From contig CM045987.1 in the NCBI GenBank assembly GCA_025175895.1, forward strand, positions 38,094,113 to 38,158,112: DNA of 64,000 nt, given 5' to 3'. The stretch is from Wurfbainia villosa. Its lineage: Eukaryota; Streptophyta; Magnoliopsida; Zingiberales; Zingiberaceae. Both the position numbers and the translations under genes were made by a program. Positions 1 through 11,619 of the stretch are shown here, in pieces (position 1 is the stretch's first letter; each line of letters opens with the position of its first letter). The notes below the pieces were generated by a model, which was given only the letters and a program-made list of their open reading frames with translations, was not told the origin of the DNA and searched no databases.

Positions 1-404
1 AGTAGAATTATTATTAGAATTTTTTAAGATAAGATTGTTAGAATTTTTAAAGGTAGAATTATTATTAGAATTATTTAAGATAAGATTTGTTAGAATTTTT
101 AAAGGTAAAAATTAATAGAATTATTAGAATTTTTTAAGATAAGATTGTTAGATTTTTTTTAAAGGTAAAATTATTAATGGAATTATTAGAATTTTTTAAG
201 ATAAGATTGTTAGAATTTTAAAAAGTAAAATTATTAATAGAATTATTAGAATTTTATAAGATAAGATTGTTAGAATTTTTAAAGATAGAATTATTAATAG
301 AATTATTAGAATTTTTTAAGATAAAATTGCTAGAATTTTTAAAAGTGAATTATTAATAGAATTATTAGAATTTTTTAAGATAAGATTGTTAGAATTTTTA
401 AAAG
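1..404. repeat. AT-rich minisatellite, about 60-bp unit, 7 copies
   Basis: Seven copies of a unit containing AAGATTGTTAGAATTTTTAA start near 31, 82, 141, 203, 263, 323 and 382, so spacing is 51-62 bp. Copies differ by a few substitutions and small indels. On the minus strand the array lies downstream of the two short ORFs of SIRE-1, so it is probably inside that element. It reaches the window edge and its full length is unknown. Confidence 0.9.
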
Positions 405-436
405 TAAAATTATTATTATTATTATTATTATTATTT
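405..436. repeat. (ATT)n microsatellite
   Basis: About ten uninterrupted ATT triplets directly follow the 60-bp minisatellite and end just before the coiled-coil ORF at 440. Confidence 0.9.
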
Positions 437-439
437 AGA

Positions 440-721
440 TTATCTTTGGAATTTTTTAAATTTAATTTCAAATTTTTTATGGTTGAATTTTTTTAAAATA
501 GAATTTTTTAATTCGGAATTATCTAGATTAATCACATCTAGGGTTTGATGATTTTGCCTTAAGATTTGATAATTCTGATCTAGTGTTTGACTATTCTGAT
601 TAAATCTTTGGTTGATTTTATCCTTAACTTGATCTAGATCTATATTGAACAAACTAAAATTTTGATTAAGCTCTTGGTTAATTTTATCAAATGTTAGATT
701 AATTTGATCATTTCCTTCCAT
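440..721 (-). CDS. 93-aa Q/N-rich heptad coiled-coil ORF in SIRE-1
   Basis: I do not recognise a named family. The predicted product is 93 residues and starts with an ATG at 719-721. Its middle runs in heptads such as QNSQTLD, QNYQILR and QNHQTLD, with hydrophobic residues recurring at fixed heptad positions, and it ends in a basic Lys/Phe-rich tail. It looks like a parallel coiled coil. It lies 85 bp downstream (minus strand) of the zinc-knuckle ORF at 806-1165 and is AT-rich like its surroundings. SIRE-type Gag proteins do carry a C-terminal coiled-coil segment, so this may be the remnant of that part of gag in the same element. It may equally be a fortuitous ORF in low-complexity DNA. Confidence 0.4.
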   Translation of the reverse strand: MEGNDQINLTFDKINQELNQNFSLFNIDLDQVKDKINQRFNQNSQTLDQNYQILRQNHQTLDVINLDNSELKNSILKKFNHKKFEIKFKKFQR

Positions 722-805
722 GATATTGTTATTATTATTATTTAAACTAATTAAATATGAATTAATTAATTTTTTATTAGTTGATTTATTAATTGTATTA
801 ATTAA

Positions 806-1165
806 TTAATAATAATTAACTAATTTACTAGCTTTAATGCACAATTTATCTAAATTATCAAGTATTCTAAAACTCAATTTTTCAAAATTATTAATTTTAC
901 TAACCTTTTTCTCCGGGTACCGATTCTTGTAGTGACCAAATCTTCCGCACTCGAAGCACTTGATGTGCTCTTTGTTATTTCGGACTCCTGGCAATGGTGT
1001 CTCCTTTGCTACCAGTTGCACCGTTTGAGTCTTACGAGTATGACACTTATTTTTATAGTGTCCTCTCTCCCTACACTTGAAGCAAATAATATGTGATTTA
1101 AATTTTAAATTTACATTGTTACCTTTATGCCTTGTGGGATGCTCTTCTATGGTTAGCTCGGTCAA
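806..1165 (-). pseudogene. gag fragment with two CCHC zinc knuckles (SIRE-1)
   Basis: This 119-residue ORF carries two retroviral-type zinc knuckles. The first is CFKCRERGHYKNKC, a complete CX2CX4HX4C. The second is CFECGRFGHYKNRY, in which the last Cys is replaced by Tyr. Such knuckles bind RNA in Gag nucleocapsid. The ORF begins about 130 bp after the PBS at 1293-1306, reading on the minus strand. There is no room for the usual N-terminal UBN2-type Gag domain, so the gene is either internally deleted or a short derivative. Basic residues surround the knuckles. The reading frame ends at 806 and the coiled-coil ORF follows after a gap. Confidence 0.7.
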
Positions 1166-1292
1166 CGATCTTCCAAAAACAAAAAAAAAATTCCTAAGAC
1201 TTGGTCTTGGATTAGCAGTGTGGGAGATAATTAAAAATAAAAATAAAGAAAATAAAATGCCTAATCGGTGGTTGCACCGAATCTGAGCGCCC

Positions 1293-1306
1293 CCGCTCTG
1301 ATACCA
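1293..1306 (-). promoter_or_regulatory. Primer-binding site of SIRE-1
   Basis: The minus strand reads TGGTATCAGAGCGG two bases after the LTR end (ATCCAACA). It matches the 3' end of plant initiator Met-tRNA, the primer for minus-strand DNA synthesis in copia elements. Confidence 0.9.
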
Positions 1307-1726
1307 ATTGTTGGATCGAAAGAATCGCTAAAGGGGGTGAATATCAATCTTAAAGACTTTTCTTTTTCGACGATTAATACTAAGTAGACAGCGGAAAACT
1401 AAAACACAAACACAAGACTTTTTTATTTGGTTCACAGCCCACCGGCTGCTAATCCAAGGCCTTACGATCCTTGATCGCTTCCGAAGGGAAAAGCACTAAA
1501 TATCTCTTCCTTGTTGGAGGTAAGAGACAACCAATTACGATGTAGAGGAAGAGGTAACAAACCTACCTCTCCTCTTTAACAAGTAATAAGTAATAAATAA
1601 GAAAGGTATCAACTACTGAATTGTAGAAGACGCGCAGTCGGAGTAGCATTGTAGCACGTAGATTTTCGACCGGAGATCAAGCGCACTTAGGAGTTCATTG
1701 ATGCTTTTGGGTTTGAGTCCTCCCCT

Positions 1727-1736
1727 CCTTTTATAG
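1727..1736 (-). promoter_or_regulatory. TATA box of the SIRE-1 LTR
   Basis: The minus strand reads CTATAAAAGG. It lies downstream of the CAGTCGACTG cluster (1875-1918) in the minus orientation, the same order as in SIRE-2 and SIRE-3. Confidence 0.7.
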
Positions 1737-1874
1737 AATGACACCTTGGAATATGTCCCGATCCATATCCAAAACTCGTGTATCTTATCTTGACGTGGCA
1801 GTTCATCTTATCATAAGGTGGTGGCATCGATCTCTATCTCTTTGACCATGTGCACTGGGTTGATTCGTCGACAT

Positions 1875-1918
1875 CAGTCGACTGATCCTCTTGGCAGTCG
1901 ACTGCCTTCAGTCGACTG
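1875..1918. promoter_or_regulatory. U3 cluster of the palindrome CAGTCGACTG
   Basis: Three perfect copies of the self-complementary decamer lie at 1875-1884, 1895-1904 and 1909-1918. They are about 140-190 bp upstream of the TATA box on the minus strand. The same motif recurs in the U3 of SIRE-2 and SIRE-3, which suggests a promoter-proximal binding site. No binding factor is known to me. Confidence 0.55.
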
Positions 1919-2377
1919 TTGGCATCTCTAGTCGATTACTGCACTTGAGAATTCCTACAACACAAGGTTAGCACAAGAGATGCATAATGTCATGTAGTGT
2001 GATAGTCCTTTGATAGCCCAATCTTGACTTCGGCATTCCTCCAGAAGCTTTGGTCGGATCGATGCCTAAAATTGTCCTCTAACTGAGGACACGTCCTTAC
2101 CACCGCTCCACACTCGGAGCTTACCTTTGGTCCTCCTGACCTGTCACTTAGCTTTCAGTCACCACTGAGGTTCCTCGACTCCATGAGGTTCTCCTGGTGT
2201 CGCCCGACCACCACGATTTCTCAACTCGAGATTCTCTAGGTGTCGCTCGACTTTGGGGTTAGCTTAAACACTTCCTGCACACTTAACATAGCTCATGAGA
2301 TAACAATAATATCTTAACTTTGAGCCTTTGCCATAATCAAAATCTAGGTTCAATTATCTTGTGCCCCTGCACCAACA

Positions 2378-2954
2378 ATCTCCCCATTTTTTATCTTTGG
2401 CAAACCGATTCAAAGTTAAGGAAAATAAGTAGTAAGCATTAAACAAGCATTTTTCAACCCCCCCCCCCTTTTTAAGGGTACCTCTCCCTTAACCATAGGT
2501 GAGTTTTGAAAAATAATTACTTTTCGAAAAAAAAGGTAACCTTTGAACTTTAACCTCTCTCCCCCTTTGACATATATCAAAAATAACTTTATAAGGGGTG
2601 CATTTTTAAGTTTAAGGTTTTCAAAAAAAATAGAGCTAACAATAACTTTATATTAAAAAAAATAGAATTTTTAAAACATTCGAATCAATTTGACTTAACA
2701 TGTTCAAGTCCCTTTAACACTTAAGAACTTAGGTTTCTAGATCCTACACTAACAATGTATATCGTAGGTTAGGATGTGACCCTCTAACCTTTAACATTAT
2801 TATAAAATTTTGAGAAAGAATTTCTTTTTAAAAAAAACATTTTAAAGGCTCATGTCTATTGGGTTTTATGTCAGACTAGAGATAGCTAGAGATACTAAGT
2901 TTGTCTAACTTAAGTCTTCTCTCCCCCTTAGCATATTATTAAAAAAGAAGGATT
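2378..2954 (-). other. PPT and 3' non-coding region of a second SIRE-1 copy
   Basis: On the minus strand AAAAATGGGGAGAT abuts the LTR at 2378-2391 and is a good polypurine tract. Further PPT-like AAGGGGGAG or GGGGAGAG motifs occur near 2556-2568 and 2928-2937. The stretch has no ORF. It resembles the pol-to-LTR region of SIRE-3 (42919-43829) in having several such tracts. Confidence 0.6.
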
Positions 2955-3100
2955 TTGTCCTTAGGGGCATGGCGCAACGGTTAATCACGAGGCTCCCCTC
3001 TGTGCTTCCAGGGATTGATTCTGCCCATCAGCAGCACGCGCTATGTCGGTGCCAGTGCTCGATGCCCCCCCCCCCCATCTCAGCATGGTCGACCTCCTAG
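2955..3100 (+). repeat. Possible tRNA-derived SINE fragment
   Basis: The sequence GGCATGGCGCAACGGTTAA resembles a pol III A box. About 40 bp later GGGATTGATTCTG resembles a decayed B box. The spacing fits a tRNA-related SINE head. A C-rich run (12 C at 3065-3076) follows. No 3' tail or target duplication was identified, so this is tentative. Confidence 0.35.
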
Positions 3101-3102
3101 TG

Positions 3103-3611
3103 TAAGATATTTGAAAATAAAATAATATAATATAATACCCCTGGTTAATTAGGAAGTTATTATATTTTTGGGATTTTTAGAAATTTTTTTGGAATTAAAT
3201 GGAGTTCTTTCAATATTTTATGGGGAAAGATTTAATAGGCTTTAATAAAGCTTATTGGGTTCAATTGTAATAAGGGTTAATTGGGTTGATTAACCTAAAG
3301 TATATAAATATCAAAACCTAGGTTTATTCTTCATTTTCTTTTCCCCATTTTCTCACGTCGCATTTTCCCTCTTCTCTCGTTCATTCTTCTCCCTCTCGAT
3401 TTCTCGCCGTCACCGCCCCTCAATCATCCGATCTCTTCTCCTTCACTTCATCGTCATGCCTTATCTTTCGACGATCGACCATTGCATCAGTCGATTTGCC
3501 ACCGCCGACGACCGAGCCAGCTCGCCATTGCCTTTCCTCAGCTATTTCTAAGCTCATTGCCGCCTTTCCTCCTCGCCACGAGCTTGATTTTGTCGCTGTG
3601 AATGCCATCAA
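3103..3611 (+). mobile_element. Truncated LTR (gypsy-like), 5' part
   Basis: It begins TGTAAGATATTT, has a TATA box (TATATAAATA at 3301-3310), and continues into a pyrimidine-rich leader. The layout and several phrases (GGGATTTTTAGAAATTTTT, then ATGGGGA, then aagcttattgg-like text) match the sequence starting at 25844, so both are probably LTRs of one diverged family. It stops abruptly at 3611, where copia pol begins mid-gene. Predicted ORFs inside it are not convincing genes. Confidence 0.5.
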
Positions 3612-5195
3612 TTGTTGTTACATAACTTTGAATGACGTTCTTTATGGGACTGGAACATTAAGCAATGGTATTTATACGTTGGATGTATCCAGTGACATTT
3701 TCAATATCAAAGCGAGCAAAAAGCGTGTTCCAAAAGATAATCAATTAGACTCCTACATGTGGCATTGTCGTCTTGGCCATGTGAGCAAGAAATGCATGTT
3801 CGAATTACACCGATGTGGAATTCTGGAATCATTTGAATTAGATTCATATGATACATGTGAATCATGCTTAAAGGTCAAGATGAACAAGTTACCTTTTGCT
3901 GGAAAAGGAGAACCGGTGGGAGAGTTATTTGGTCTAATACATACTGATGTATGCGTACCTATGTCAACTCATGCTCTAGGAAGTTATAGCTACTTCATTA
4001 CCTTCACCGATGATCACTCATGGTTTGGGTATGTGTTCTTGATGAAATACAAGTCTGAAGCCTTTGAATGTTCAAAGAATTCAGAAATAAAGTAGAGAAA
4101 CAACTTGGCAAGAGTATTAAAATACTTCGATCAAATCGAGGTGGTGAATACTTGAGTCAAGAGTTTCTAGATTATCTGAGGAACAATTCTCAATGGACTC
4201 CGCCGTATACATCATAGCTTAATTGTGTATCTAAGAGGAAAAACCAAACCTTGTTTGACATGGTCAGATCGATGATGAATCACGCGAATCTTCCCAAGTC
4301 CTTTTGGGGATATGCACTTTAGACAGCTGTTTACTTGCTAAACAGACTCCCGACCAAGGTAGTCTCTACTACTCCATATGAGATATGGAATAGTAAAAAA
4401 ACCTCATTTATCTTACGTGAAGATAGGGGTTGTCCTACTTATGTGAAGTGCACTGTATCAGACAAATTGGATGCTAAGTCTGATAAATGTCTATTTATTG
4501 GATACCCTAAGGAAACGAGAGGTTACCAATTCTATCATCTTCTGGAACAAAAGGTGTTTGTTTGAAGGCATGCTGTGTTTCTAGAGAAAGAGTTTCTCTT
4601 GCTAGAAAATAATGGGAGTGACGTGGAACTTGAGGAGGTTCAAGAGACTCCAATAGACATTAATGAGATACCTAGTCAAGCACCACAACCGATAACTCAT
4701 AGTGATGAGTCATCAGCTGAACCTATTGTAACACCACATCTTCGTAGATCTAGTAGAACATGCAACATTCCTGAGATATATGAATTTCTCATAAGTGAAT
4801 CGAATGACTAATTACTCATTGATGATGAGGAGCCTACCAGTTGTGAAGAAGTTCTAAAAAGTTCAGAAAGGGACAAATGACTTGAAGTCATGAAGTCGAA
4901 AATGGATTCCATGTATGAAAATCAAGTTTGGAACTTGGTAGACCCACTTGAAGGCATTAAGCCTATAGGATGCAAGTGGGTTTTCAAGAAGAAAACTGAC
5001 ATGGATGGTAATGTGATTACATATAAGAATAGATTAGTGGGGAAAAGCTATCATCAAAAGCAAGGTGTTAATTATTACGAGACCTATTCACCAGTAGCTA
5101 AGCTTAAATCCATTCGGATGCTCCTAGCCGGAGAGGCTCATTTTGATTATGAGATATGATAGATAGATGTGAAAATGACTTTCCTTAATGGAAAC
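3612..5195 (+). pseudogene. TORK-1 copia pol, part 1 (GAG-pre-integrase, integrase, start of RT)
   Basis: This is a 5'-truncated Ty1/copia polyprotein. Visible in order are the GAG-pre-integrase region with its WHCRLGHV motif, the CESCLK zinc-binding motif, the integrase core (HTDVC), and the start of reverse transcriptase (NQVWNLVDPLEG, IGCKWVFKKKTDMDG, FLNG). Protease and most of gag are missing because the left side is cut at 3611. A frameshift and stop occur around 4081-4095, another stop at 4563-4565, and others at 4809 and 5157. The second integrase Asp is Asn (LRSNRGGEYL). The gene is interrupted at 5195 by SIRE-2 and resumes at 21203. It is not functional. Confidence 0.9.
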
Positions 5196-5791
5196 TGTTT
5201 GACCGTCGATGGCCGGCTAGAGGGGGGTGAATAGCCCTCTTTCGCGTACGGTGGAATTTACTCATTGATTGCTTGTCTATAAATTCGTTAGCGCAAGCGG
5301 AAATATAAACAATAAAAATAAAGCAATATGTAAAGGAAATCAAACGCTAACACCAAGATGTAACGTGGTTCATGGCCTTGCCGCTAATCCACGACCCGAT
5401 TCGTCCAAGGTGAATCACGCCTTAAACCTTCCTCTAATCTCTCCTTTGCACAAAGCTAGGTGGAGGTAACCTTTCCTTACAAGAATTCTCTCCTCTTACA
5501 ATAAGATGAAAATAAACACAAGGAAGAGAAGGAAAATCATTTTAAGCACTTGGGAGATGTTTAGCAATGAACCATTAGCCTCACAAGATGACCCAAGACT
5601 TCTTTTTATAGAGAAGAAGTCGATGCCTCGATCTGCCCTCTGCTCAGATACCCTATAACGACTTCTTCCACGTTGGATTTCATCCAATGACTCCCACATC
5701 AATCGACTGATCTTCCCATCAGTCGACTAATGGAGCCAACAGTCGAGTCCCATGAGCGAGCAGTCGACTAATAACCATTCTGTGCCCGAAA

Positions 5792-7643
5792 TGTAGGGAT
5801 CTCTTATGCAAAATAGCATATGCGCAACGGAAAAATAGGATCCCTTCCAAGTGATCCTTGCGAAAGAAAACCTCGTACAAAAATAAATTTCTCAAAACCT
5901 ATCTTATAGGAGAATATTACCTTTGTTGCGTGCCCTTTTTAAATCCTGCTTCTCCTTGGGTTTGTTGGATCTTTTAGCACGTTCAAATGTCCGTGCCTCT
6001 ATATGTATCCACACGAGCAAGCTCTTGTCTCACAAAATAAGCTAGAAGAGCTCTCCTTTACTTCTTGCTAGAGAAGTCCCTAAAGGAGAGGAAGGTAGGG
6101 AAAAAGAGAAAGGAAGAAGAAGACTACTCTTCTTGCTACACTCACAAAAGCCACACAACCAAAGCCTCTCACCACCAAGCTCTCTCCAAGCCTCAAGCTT
6201 CAACCATTTGGCCGGCCACCCCATGGGGTGTTTTATAGGATTGAAAAACCTTTCACCTCCTATCACATTCAATGCAATCAATTGCATTGAAACATAATCA
6301 AACAAGGAGTTACACTCCTTGTTTGGCCGGCCACATGTGGAGGAAATCCAAAGGTCAAAACCCTTTGTCTCCTTCCACCTCATCAAGCTTAGGTGGCATG
6401 CTTATGTGGCATGCTTATGTGGCATTCATGCATGTTGAATTAATCTTATTAATCCAATAAGCTTATGTCATCATATTGAATTAATCTCATTAAATCAATA
6501 AGGTAACATATTGAATTAATCTTATTAAATCAATTAAGCTTAGCATATTGAATTAATCTCATTAAATCAATAAGCTAAAATTCTCATTAAGATTAAAGTC
6601 CAAAAACCATTTTGTACTTAAGCTCATTCCCAAATTATTCTAGTAAAACTAGAATGCACTAATTCTTCTAATCATCATGCTCTTTGTGTGTGACCCTATA
6701 GGCTCTCATAACGTTGGCAGTGGATCTAAACTCTTTTAGATACACAAGCAATGAGCGACATCTAGCAATACATCATTGCTACCCAAGTTACGAAATAAGT
6801 CAAGATCCAACTAACCTTTCCGTGACTACTATAATGTATGACCGTGTCCTTCTATCCTTGATATCAGATTGACCAATGAGGCATAGACCGTGTCATCCTC
6901 GATCAATCTATGTGTTTCTTGATCCCTGAGTAAACTAACTTAAACAAATGAGCTCAATATCTCATATTGACTCATTCGAGCATGGCCATGCGTTTTAGTA
7001 GTTCTACTCAATCAAGTGGCCCACAGATATCACTCCCGTCATATGGGAGGGATAGATCCCATCTACATCACTCACATCCCTCCGCATAATTTGTTATATA
7101 CCTAGTAATCGCCTTTATGGTCCACCCTGTTACAGGTGATGTTTGACGATACCAAAGTACATAACTCCTTATGTAGGGAACCGTAGTGACTTCAGGTTTG
7201 AGGACTATTCATATCAATAGTCACATGAGAAAGTTTATGACACTCATATGACGATCCATGAAACTTTCTCATGGCGGGTCAGTTCAGTATATATTCTCTA
7301 ATATATACCCATGTGTCAACTTGATATCATATATCCATGACTTGTGAGATCAAGTCATCAATTGACCTACATGCTAGTCTTTATGTATTAATATTGCCCT
7401 TGCATATTAATACTTGACTAGGAACATTTAGGAAAGTGTTCTCTACAGCCTCTCATAATCAATTCTGCCAATTGATGTGCTGTAGATAAGAACCTACTTT
7501 TCTAGGGCATTATTATATATTTAATTTAGTTGGCACAAGCAAGACGTAAATATATAATAACCAATCCTTTGCCTTTATAGAATATGATACAAAATGTTCT
7601 CTATTCAACCATCACATGATTGGTTCTAGGGCTATAACTAACA
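5792..7643 (-). repeat. ANG-1 3' LTR
   Basis: 1852 bp, TGTAGGGATC to CTATAACTAACA on the plus strand. The minus-strand TATA box TCCTATAAAA is at 6231-6240. GGCCGGCC occurs near 6210 and 6334. A run of near-repeats, TTGAATTAATCTCATTAAATCAATAAG, occupies 6434-6580. It is followed by the PPT on its right. Confidence 0.93.
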
Positions 7644-7656
7644 ATCTCCCACTAGC
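7644..7656 (-). promoter_or_regulatory. ANG-1 polypurine tract
   Basis: The minus strand reads GCTAGTGGGAGAT directly before the 3' LTR. It is the primer for plus-strand synthesis. The same tract precedes the 3' LTRs of ANG-2 and ANG-3. Confidence 0.85.
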
Positions 7657-7657
7657 A

Positions 7658-10600
7658 CTAGTACCAATCACTATGATATCTAATACCTTGTGACCTAGTG
7701 TGACCATCATGCTTCCTCTGTGCCAAAGCCTTGGTCAATGGATCTGCGATGTTAGCTTCTGTCGGTACTCTGCATATCTTCACATCTCCTCTATCGATGA
7801 TTTCTCGAATGAGATGGAAGCGCCACAGTATGTGTTTGGTCCGCTGATATGATCGAGGTTCCTTAGCCTGTGCAATAGCCCCATTGTTGTCACAATAGAG
7901 GTCTATTGGATCTGCAATGCTAGGAACTACCCCAAGTTCACTGATGAACTTGCGGAGCCAAACAGCCTCCTTTGCTACATCAGACGCAGCAATATACTCG
8001 GCTTCTATTGTAGAATCAACAACTGTGTCCTGCTTCGAACTCTTCCAGCTCACAGCTCCACCATTCAGGCAAAACACATACCCCGATTGCGATCTATAGT
8101 CATCCTTCTCTGTTTGGAAGCTTGCATCACTTTAACCCTTTACAGTTAGCTCCTCATTGCCTCCAAATATCAGGAAATATTCTTTCGTTCTTCGTAAGTA
8201 TTTAAGAATATTTTTGACTGTTATCCAGTGACTTTCACCTGGATCCTACTGGTATCTACTCGTCATGCTCAAAGCATACGAGACGTCAGGACGAGTACAA
8301 AGCATGGGGTACATGATAGACCCTATGGCAGATGCATAAGGGATCTTATCCATGCGATCTCTTTCCTCCTTAGAAGAGGGGCATTGAGTCTTCGAAAGAC
8401 TCACACCATGTGATAAAGGCAGAAATCCTTTCTTGGAATTTTGCATAGCAAAATGATCTAGCACTTTATCAATGTATGTACTCTGACTTAGGCCAAGTAA
8501 TCTTTTAGATCTATCTCTATAGATCTTGATGCCTAGAATATAGGCAGCTTCACCTAAGTCTTTCATCAAGAAACAATTCCCTAACCACATCTTCACAGAC
8601 TGGAGTGAGGGAATATCATTTCCGATGAGAAGTATGACATCTACATACAAGAAAAGAAATACAACTGTGCTCCCACTATTTCTCTTGTAGACACAAGGTT
8701 CATCTTCATTCTTGATGAAACCAAACTCCTTGATTGCATCATCGAATCGAAGATTCCAGCTTTGAGAGGCTTGCTTTAGTCCATAAATGGACCTTTGTAG
8801 TTTGCATACCTTTCCAGGATGCTCTGGATCTTCAAAACCCTCAGGTTGTGTCATGTACACATCCTCGAGTAGCTTTCCATTCAAAAAAGCGGTTTTGACA
8901 TCCATCTGCCAGATCTCATAATCGTGGTAGGCTGCAATAGCAAGTATGATCCGAATGGATTTAAGCATCGCAACTGGTGAAAAGGTTTCATCATAGTCAA
9001 TACCATGAATTTGTTTGAATCCTTTAGCCACCAATCTACCTTTATAGGTATGCTTATTACCATCCATGTCAGTCTTTACTTTAAAGACCCACTTACACCC
9101 AATGGGTTTTACCCCTTCAGGTGGATCAACCAAAGTCCATACTTGGTTAGTGTACATGGATTCCATTTCGGATCTCATGGCCTCAAGCCATTTCTCGGAA
9201 TCTGGGCTCATCATAGCTTCTTGATAGGATGTAGGCTCGTCAAGATCGACAAGCAATACCTCACCATTGTCAGTCAAGAGAAAAGAATATCTCTCGAGTT
9301 GACGACGGATCCTATCAGATCTACGAAGAGGTTGGTCTACATGAACAGGTGTTTGCTCCACAACTCTTTGGGCAATAATTTCCTCATCCACAACACTTTG
9401 TGGTGCCTGTTCATTTTCAATCGAAGCCTTAGTGTTATCTTCATCTTGAATTTCTTCAAGATGAATTTTACTACCACTAGTTTTTCTAGAAATAAATTCT
9501 CTTTCTAGAAAGACAATATTTCTGGCAACAAACACCTTGCCAAGTGTGGGATTGTAAAAGTAATATCCCTTAGTTTCCTTGGGATATCCTACAAAATAAC
9601 ACTTATCTGATTTGGGTCTTAGTTTATCTGAGACTTGACGTCTAACATAAGCTTCACAACCCCAAATCTTTATAAAAGACATTTTGGGACTCTTCCCAGT
9701 CCATAATGTATATGGTGTCTTTTCTACGGCTTTTGATGGGACGCGATTAAGTGTGAAAGCGGCTGTCTCTAGAGCTAAACCCCAAAAGGAAGTAGGTAGA
9801 TCAGTCTGGCTCATCATTGATCGTACCATATCTAATAGAGTATGATTTCTCCTCTCAGATACACCATTCCATTGTGGTGTTCCAGGTGGAGTGAGTTGGG
9901 ATATTATCCCACACTCAGCTAGGTGATCACGAAACTCTTGACTAAGGTATTCACCACCTCGATCTGATCGAAGTAGCTTAATACGCTTACCAAGTTGGTT
10001 TTGTACTTCATTCTTGAATTCTTTGAACTTTTCAAAGGATTCTGACTTATGTCTCATCAAATATAAGTAGCCAAATCTACTCATATCATCAGTGAAAGTA
10101 ATAAAGTACTTATAGCCTCCTCTGGCTTCGACATTGAAAGGGCCACATACATCAGGATGTATGAGTCCTAACAAGTCCGTCGCTCTCTCGCCATGTCCAC
10201 TAAATGGAGTTTTAGTCATCTTTCCTAAAAGACAAGATTCGCATACCTCATATGATTCAAAATCAAATGAGTCCAATAATCCATCTTTATGGAGTTGGGA
10301 TATGCGTTTTTCATTTATGTGACCTAGGCGACAGTGCCAGAGATATGTTTGGTTCAAATTATTCGATTTGAACCGTTTGGTATTTACGTTATAAATTGAG
10401 TTTTCTAAATCTAGAACATAGAGACCATTCATAAGTGGTGCATTACAATAGAACATTTCATTCAAATAAATGGAACAACATTTATCCTTTATTATAAAAG
10501 AAAAGTTTTTCTTGTCTAAACAAGATACAGAAATTATGTTCTTCGTTAATGCAGGTACATAAAAGCACTCCTCTAGTTCTAAGATAAGCCCAGTGGGCAA

Positions 10601-11619
10601 AGACAAAGAATATGTTCCTACAGCTACAGCAGCAACTTTTGCGCCATTGCCTACTCGTAGGTCCACTTCGCCTTTTGCCATTAGTCTACTATTTCTCAGT
10701 CCCTGCACATTAGTACAAATGTGAGATGCACATCCGGTATATAATACCCATGTAGAAGAAATAGATAGATTAACTTCTATAACGTGTATACCTGAGGCAG
10801 AAGTCCCACTTCTTTTCTTCTTTACTTCCTCAATGTAGACTTTGCGGTAGCCTTGGCCTAAAGGTCCAGTCTCACCGCAATGGAAACAGTCCCCTTCCTT
10901 AGGTACTTTACCTTTACCCTTTGAAGTGGATGAATTGGCCTTGCCTTTGGCTTGGGTCTTACCCTTGCCTTTGCGCTTACCTTTTCCCTTCTTGACCATT
11001 AGTACGTTACTAACTTTCTTCTTGAGATTCGGTTCAGCAGTTCTTAACATGCTGAGAATCTCAGGCAAAGGCTTATCAATTTCATTCATGTTATAATTCA
11101 TGACGAATTGATTATATGCTTCCGGCAATGATTGCAGGATAACATCTAGCTGCAATTCTTGGCTCAGTGGAAAACCTAGTCTTTCAAGGTTCTCAACGTA
11201 CCCTATCATTTTAAGTACGTGAGTTCCTACAGGTGTTCCTTCTTGCATCTTGCATGCAAAAAGAGCCTTAGACACTTCAAAATGCTCGTGCCTAGCTTGT
11301 CCTTGATATAGTTGTTTCAAATGCTCAACCATATCATAGGCATCCATGTTCTCATGTTGCTTCTGAAGCTCAGAGTTCATGGTGGCAAGCATAAGACATG
11401 ACACATCTAATGCATCATCTTGATGCTTCTTATAAGCATCCTTTTCAGCACGAGTGGTCGGCGGTGTGTTTCAGTGATAGATCGCTCTAGGACATACAAT
11501 TTACATTCTTGCTTGAGGATAATCCTCAAGTTCTATACTACCTAGAAAGTTAGCTCCATTGAGCTTGTCTTCTCAAGGACAGATCGCAAGTTGAGGGGGT
11601 GTGTCGTGTTAGATGACAT
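7658..11619 (-). pseudogene. ANG-1 gag-pol polyprotein, inactivated
   Basis: This frame would code Gag, protease, integrase, reverse transcriptase and RNase H. The ATG is at 11617-11619, but a 1-bp loss in the first codons shifts frame; an open stretch of 1052 codons runs 11404-8246. In that stretch the zinc knuckle near residue 173 is degraded (His and last Cys lost). The protease active-site Asp is Tyr at residue 222 (10739-10741). WHCRLGH is near 355, and the integrase D418, D481 and E517 keep D-35-E spacing. RT follows, with YVDD changed to YVDV at 920-923 (8636-8638). In-frame stops at 8246-8248 and 8132-8134 precede an otherwise good RNase H (STIEAEYIAAS, DLYCDNNGA). Dead, but structurally almost complete. 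Confidence 0.95.

Larger units (their letters stand above)
1309..2377 (-). mobile_element. SIRE-type LTR flanked by both a PBS and a PPT
   Basis: This 1069-bp LTR runs TG...CA (TGTTGGATCG to GCACCAACA on the plus strand). Its ends are the same as those of SIRE-3, whose LTRs start TGTTGGTGCA and end GATCCAACA on the coding strand. A TATA box lies at 1727-1736 on the minus strand. The left neighbour is the PBS and the zinc-knuckle ORF. The right neighbour is a PPT and a SIRE-like 3' region. A normal 5' LTR would have host DNA on the PPT side, so this LTR is shared by two element copies or was created by recombination between them. No TSD is visible. Confidence 0.85.

Noticed and set aside
6042..6386. 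114-codon minus frame in the ANG-1 LTR, also at 13062-13361
   Set aside because: LTR sequence duplicated by insertion; low-complexity composition, spans the TATA region, no domain.
9005..9508. 167-codon plus-strand frame
   Set aside because: It is the exact antisense shadow of the ANG-1 integrase/RT region; a partial counterpart exists in ANG-3 for the same reason.
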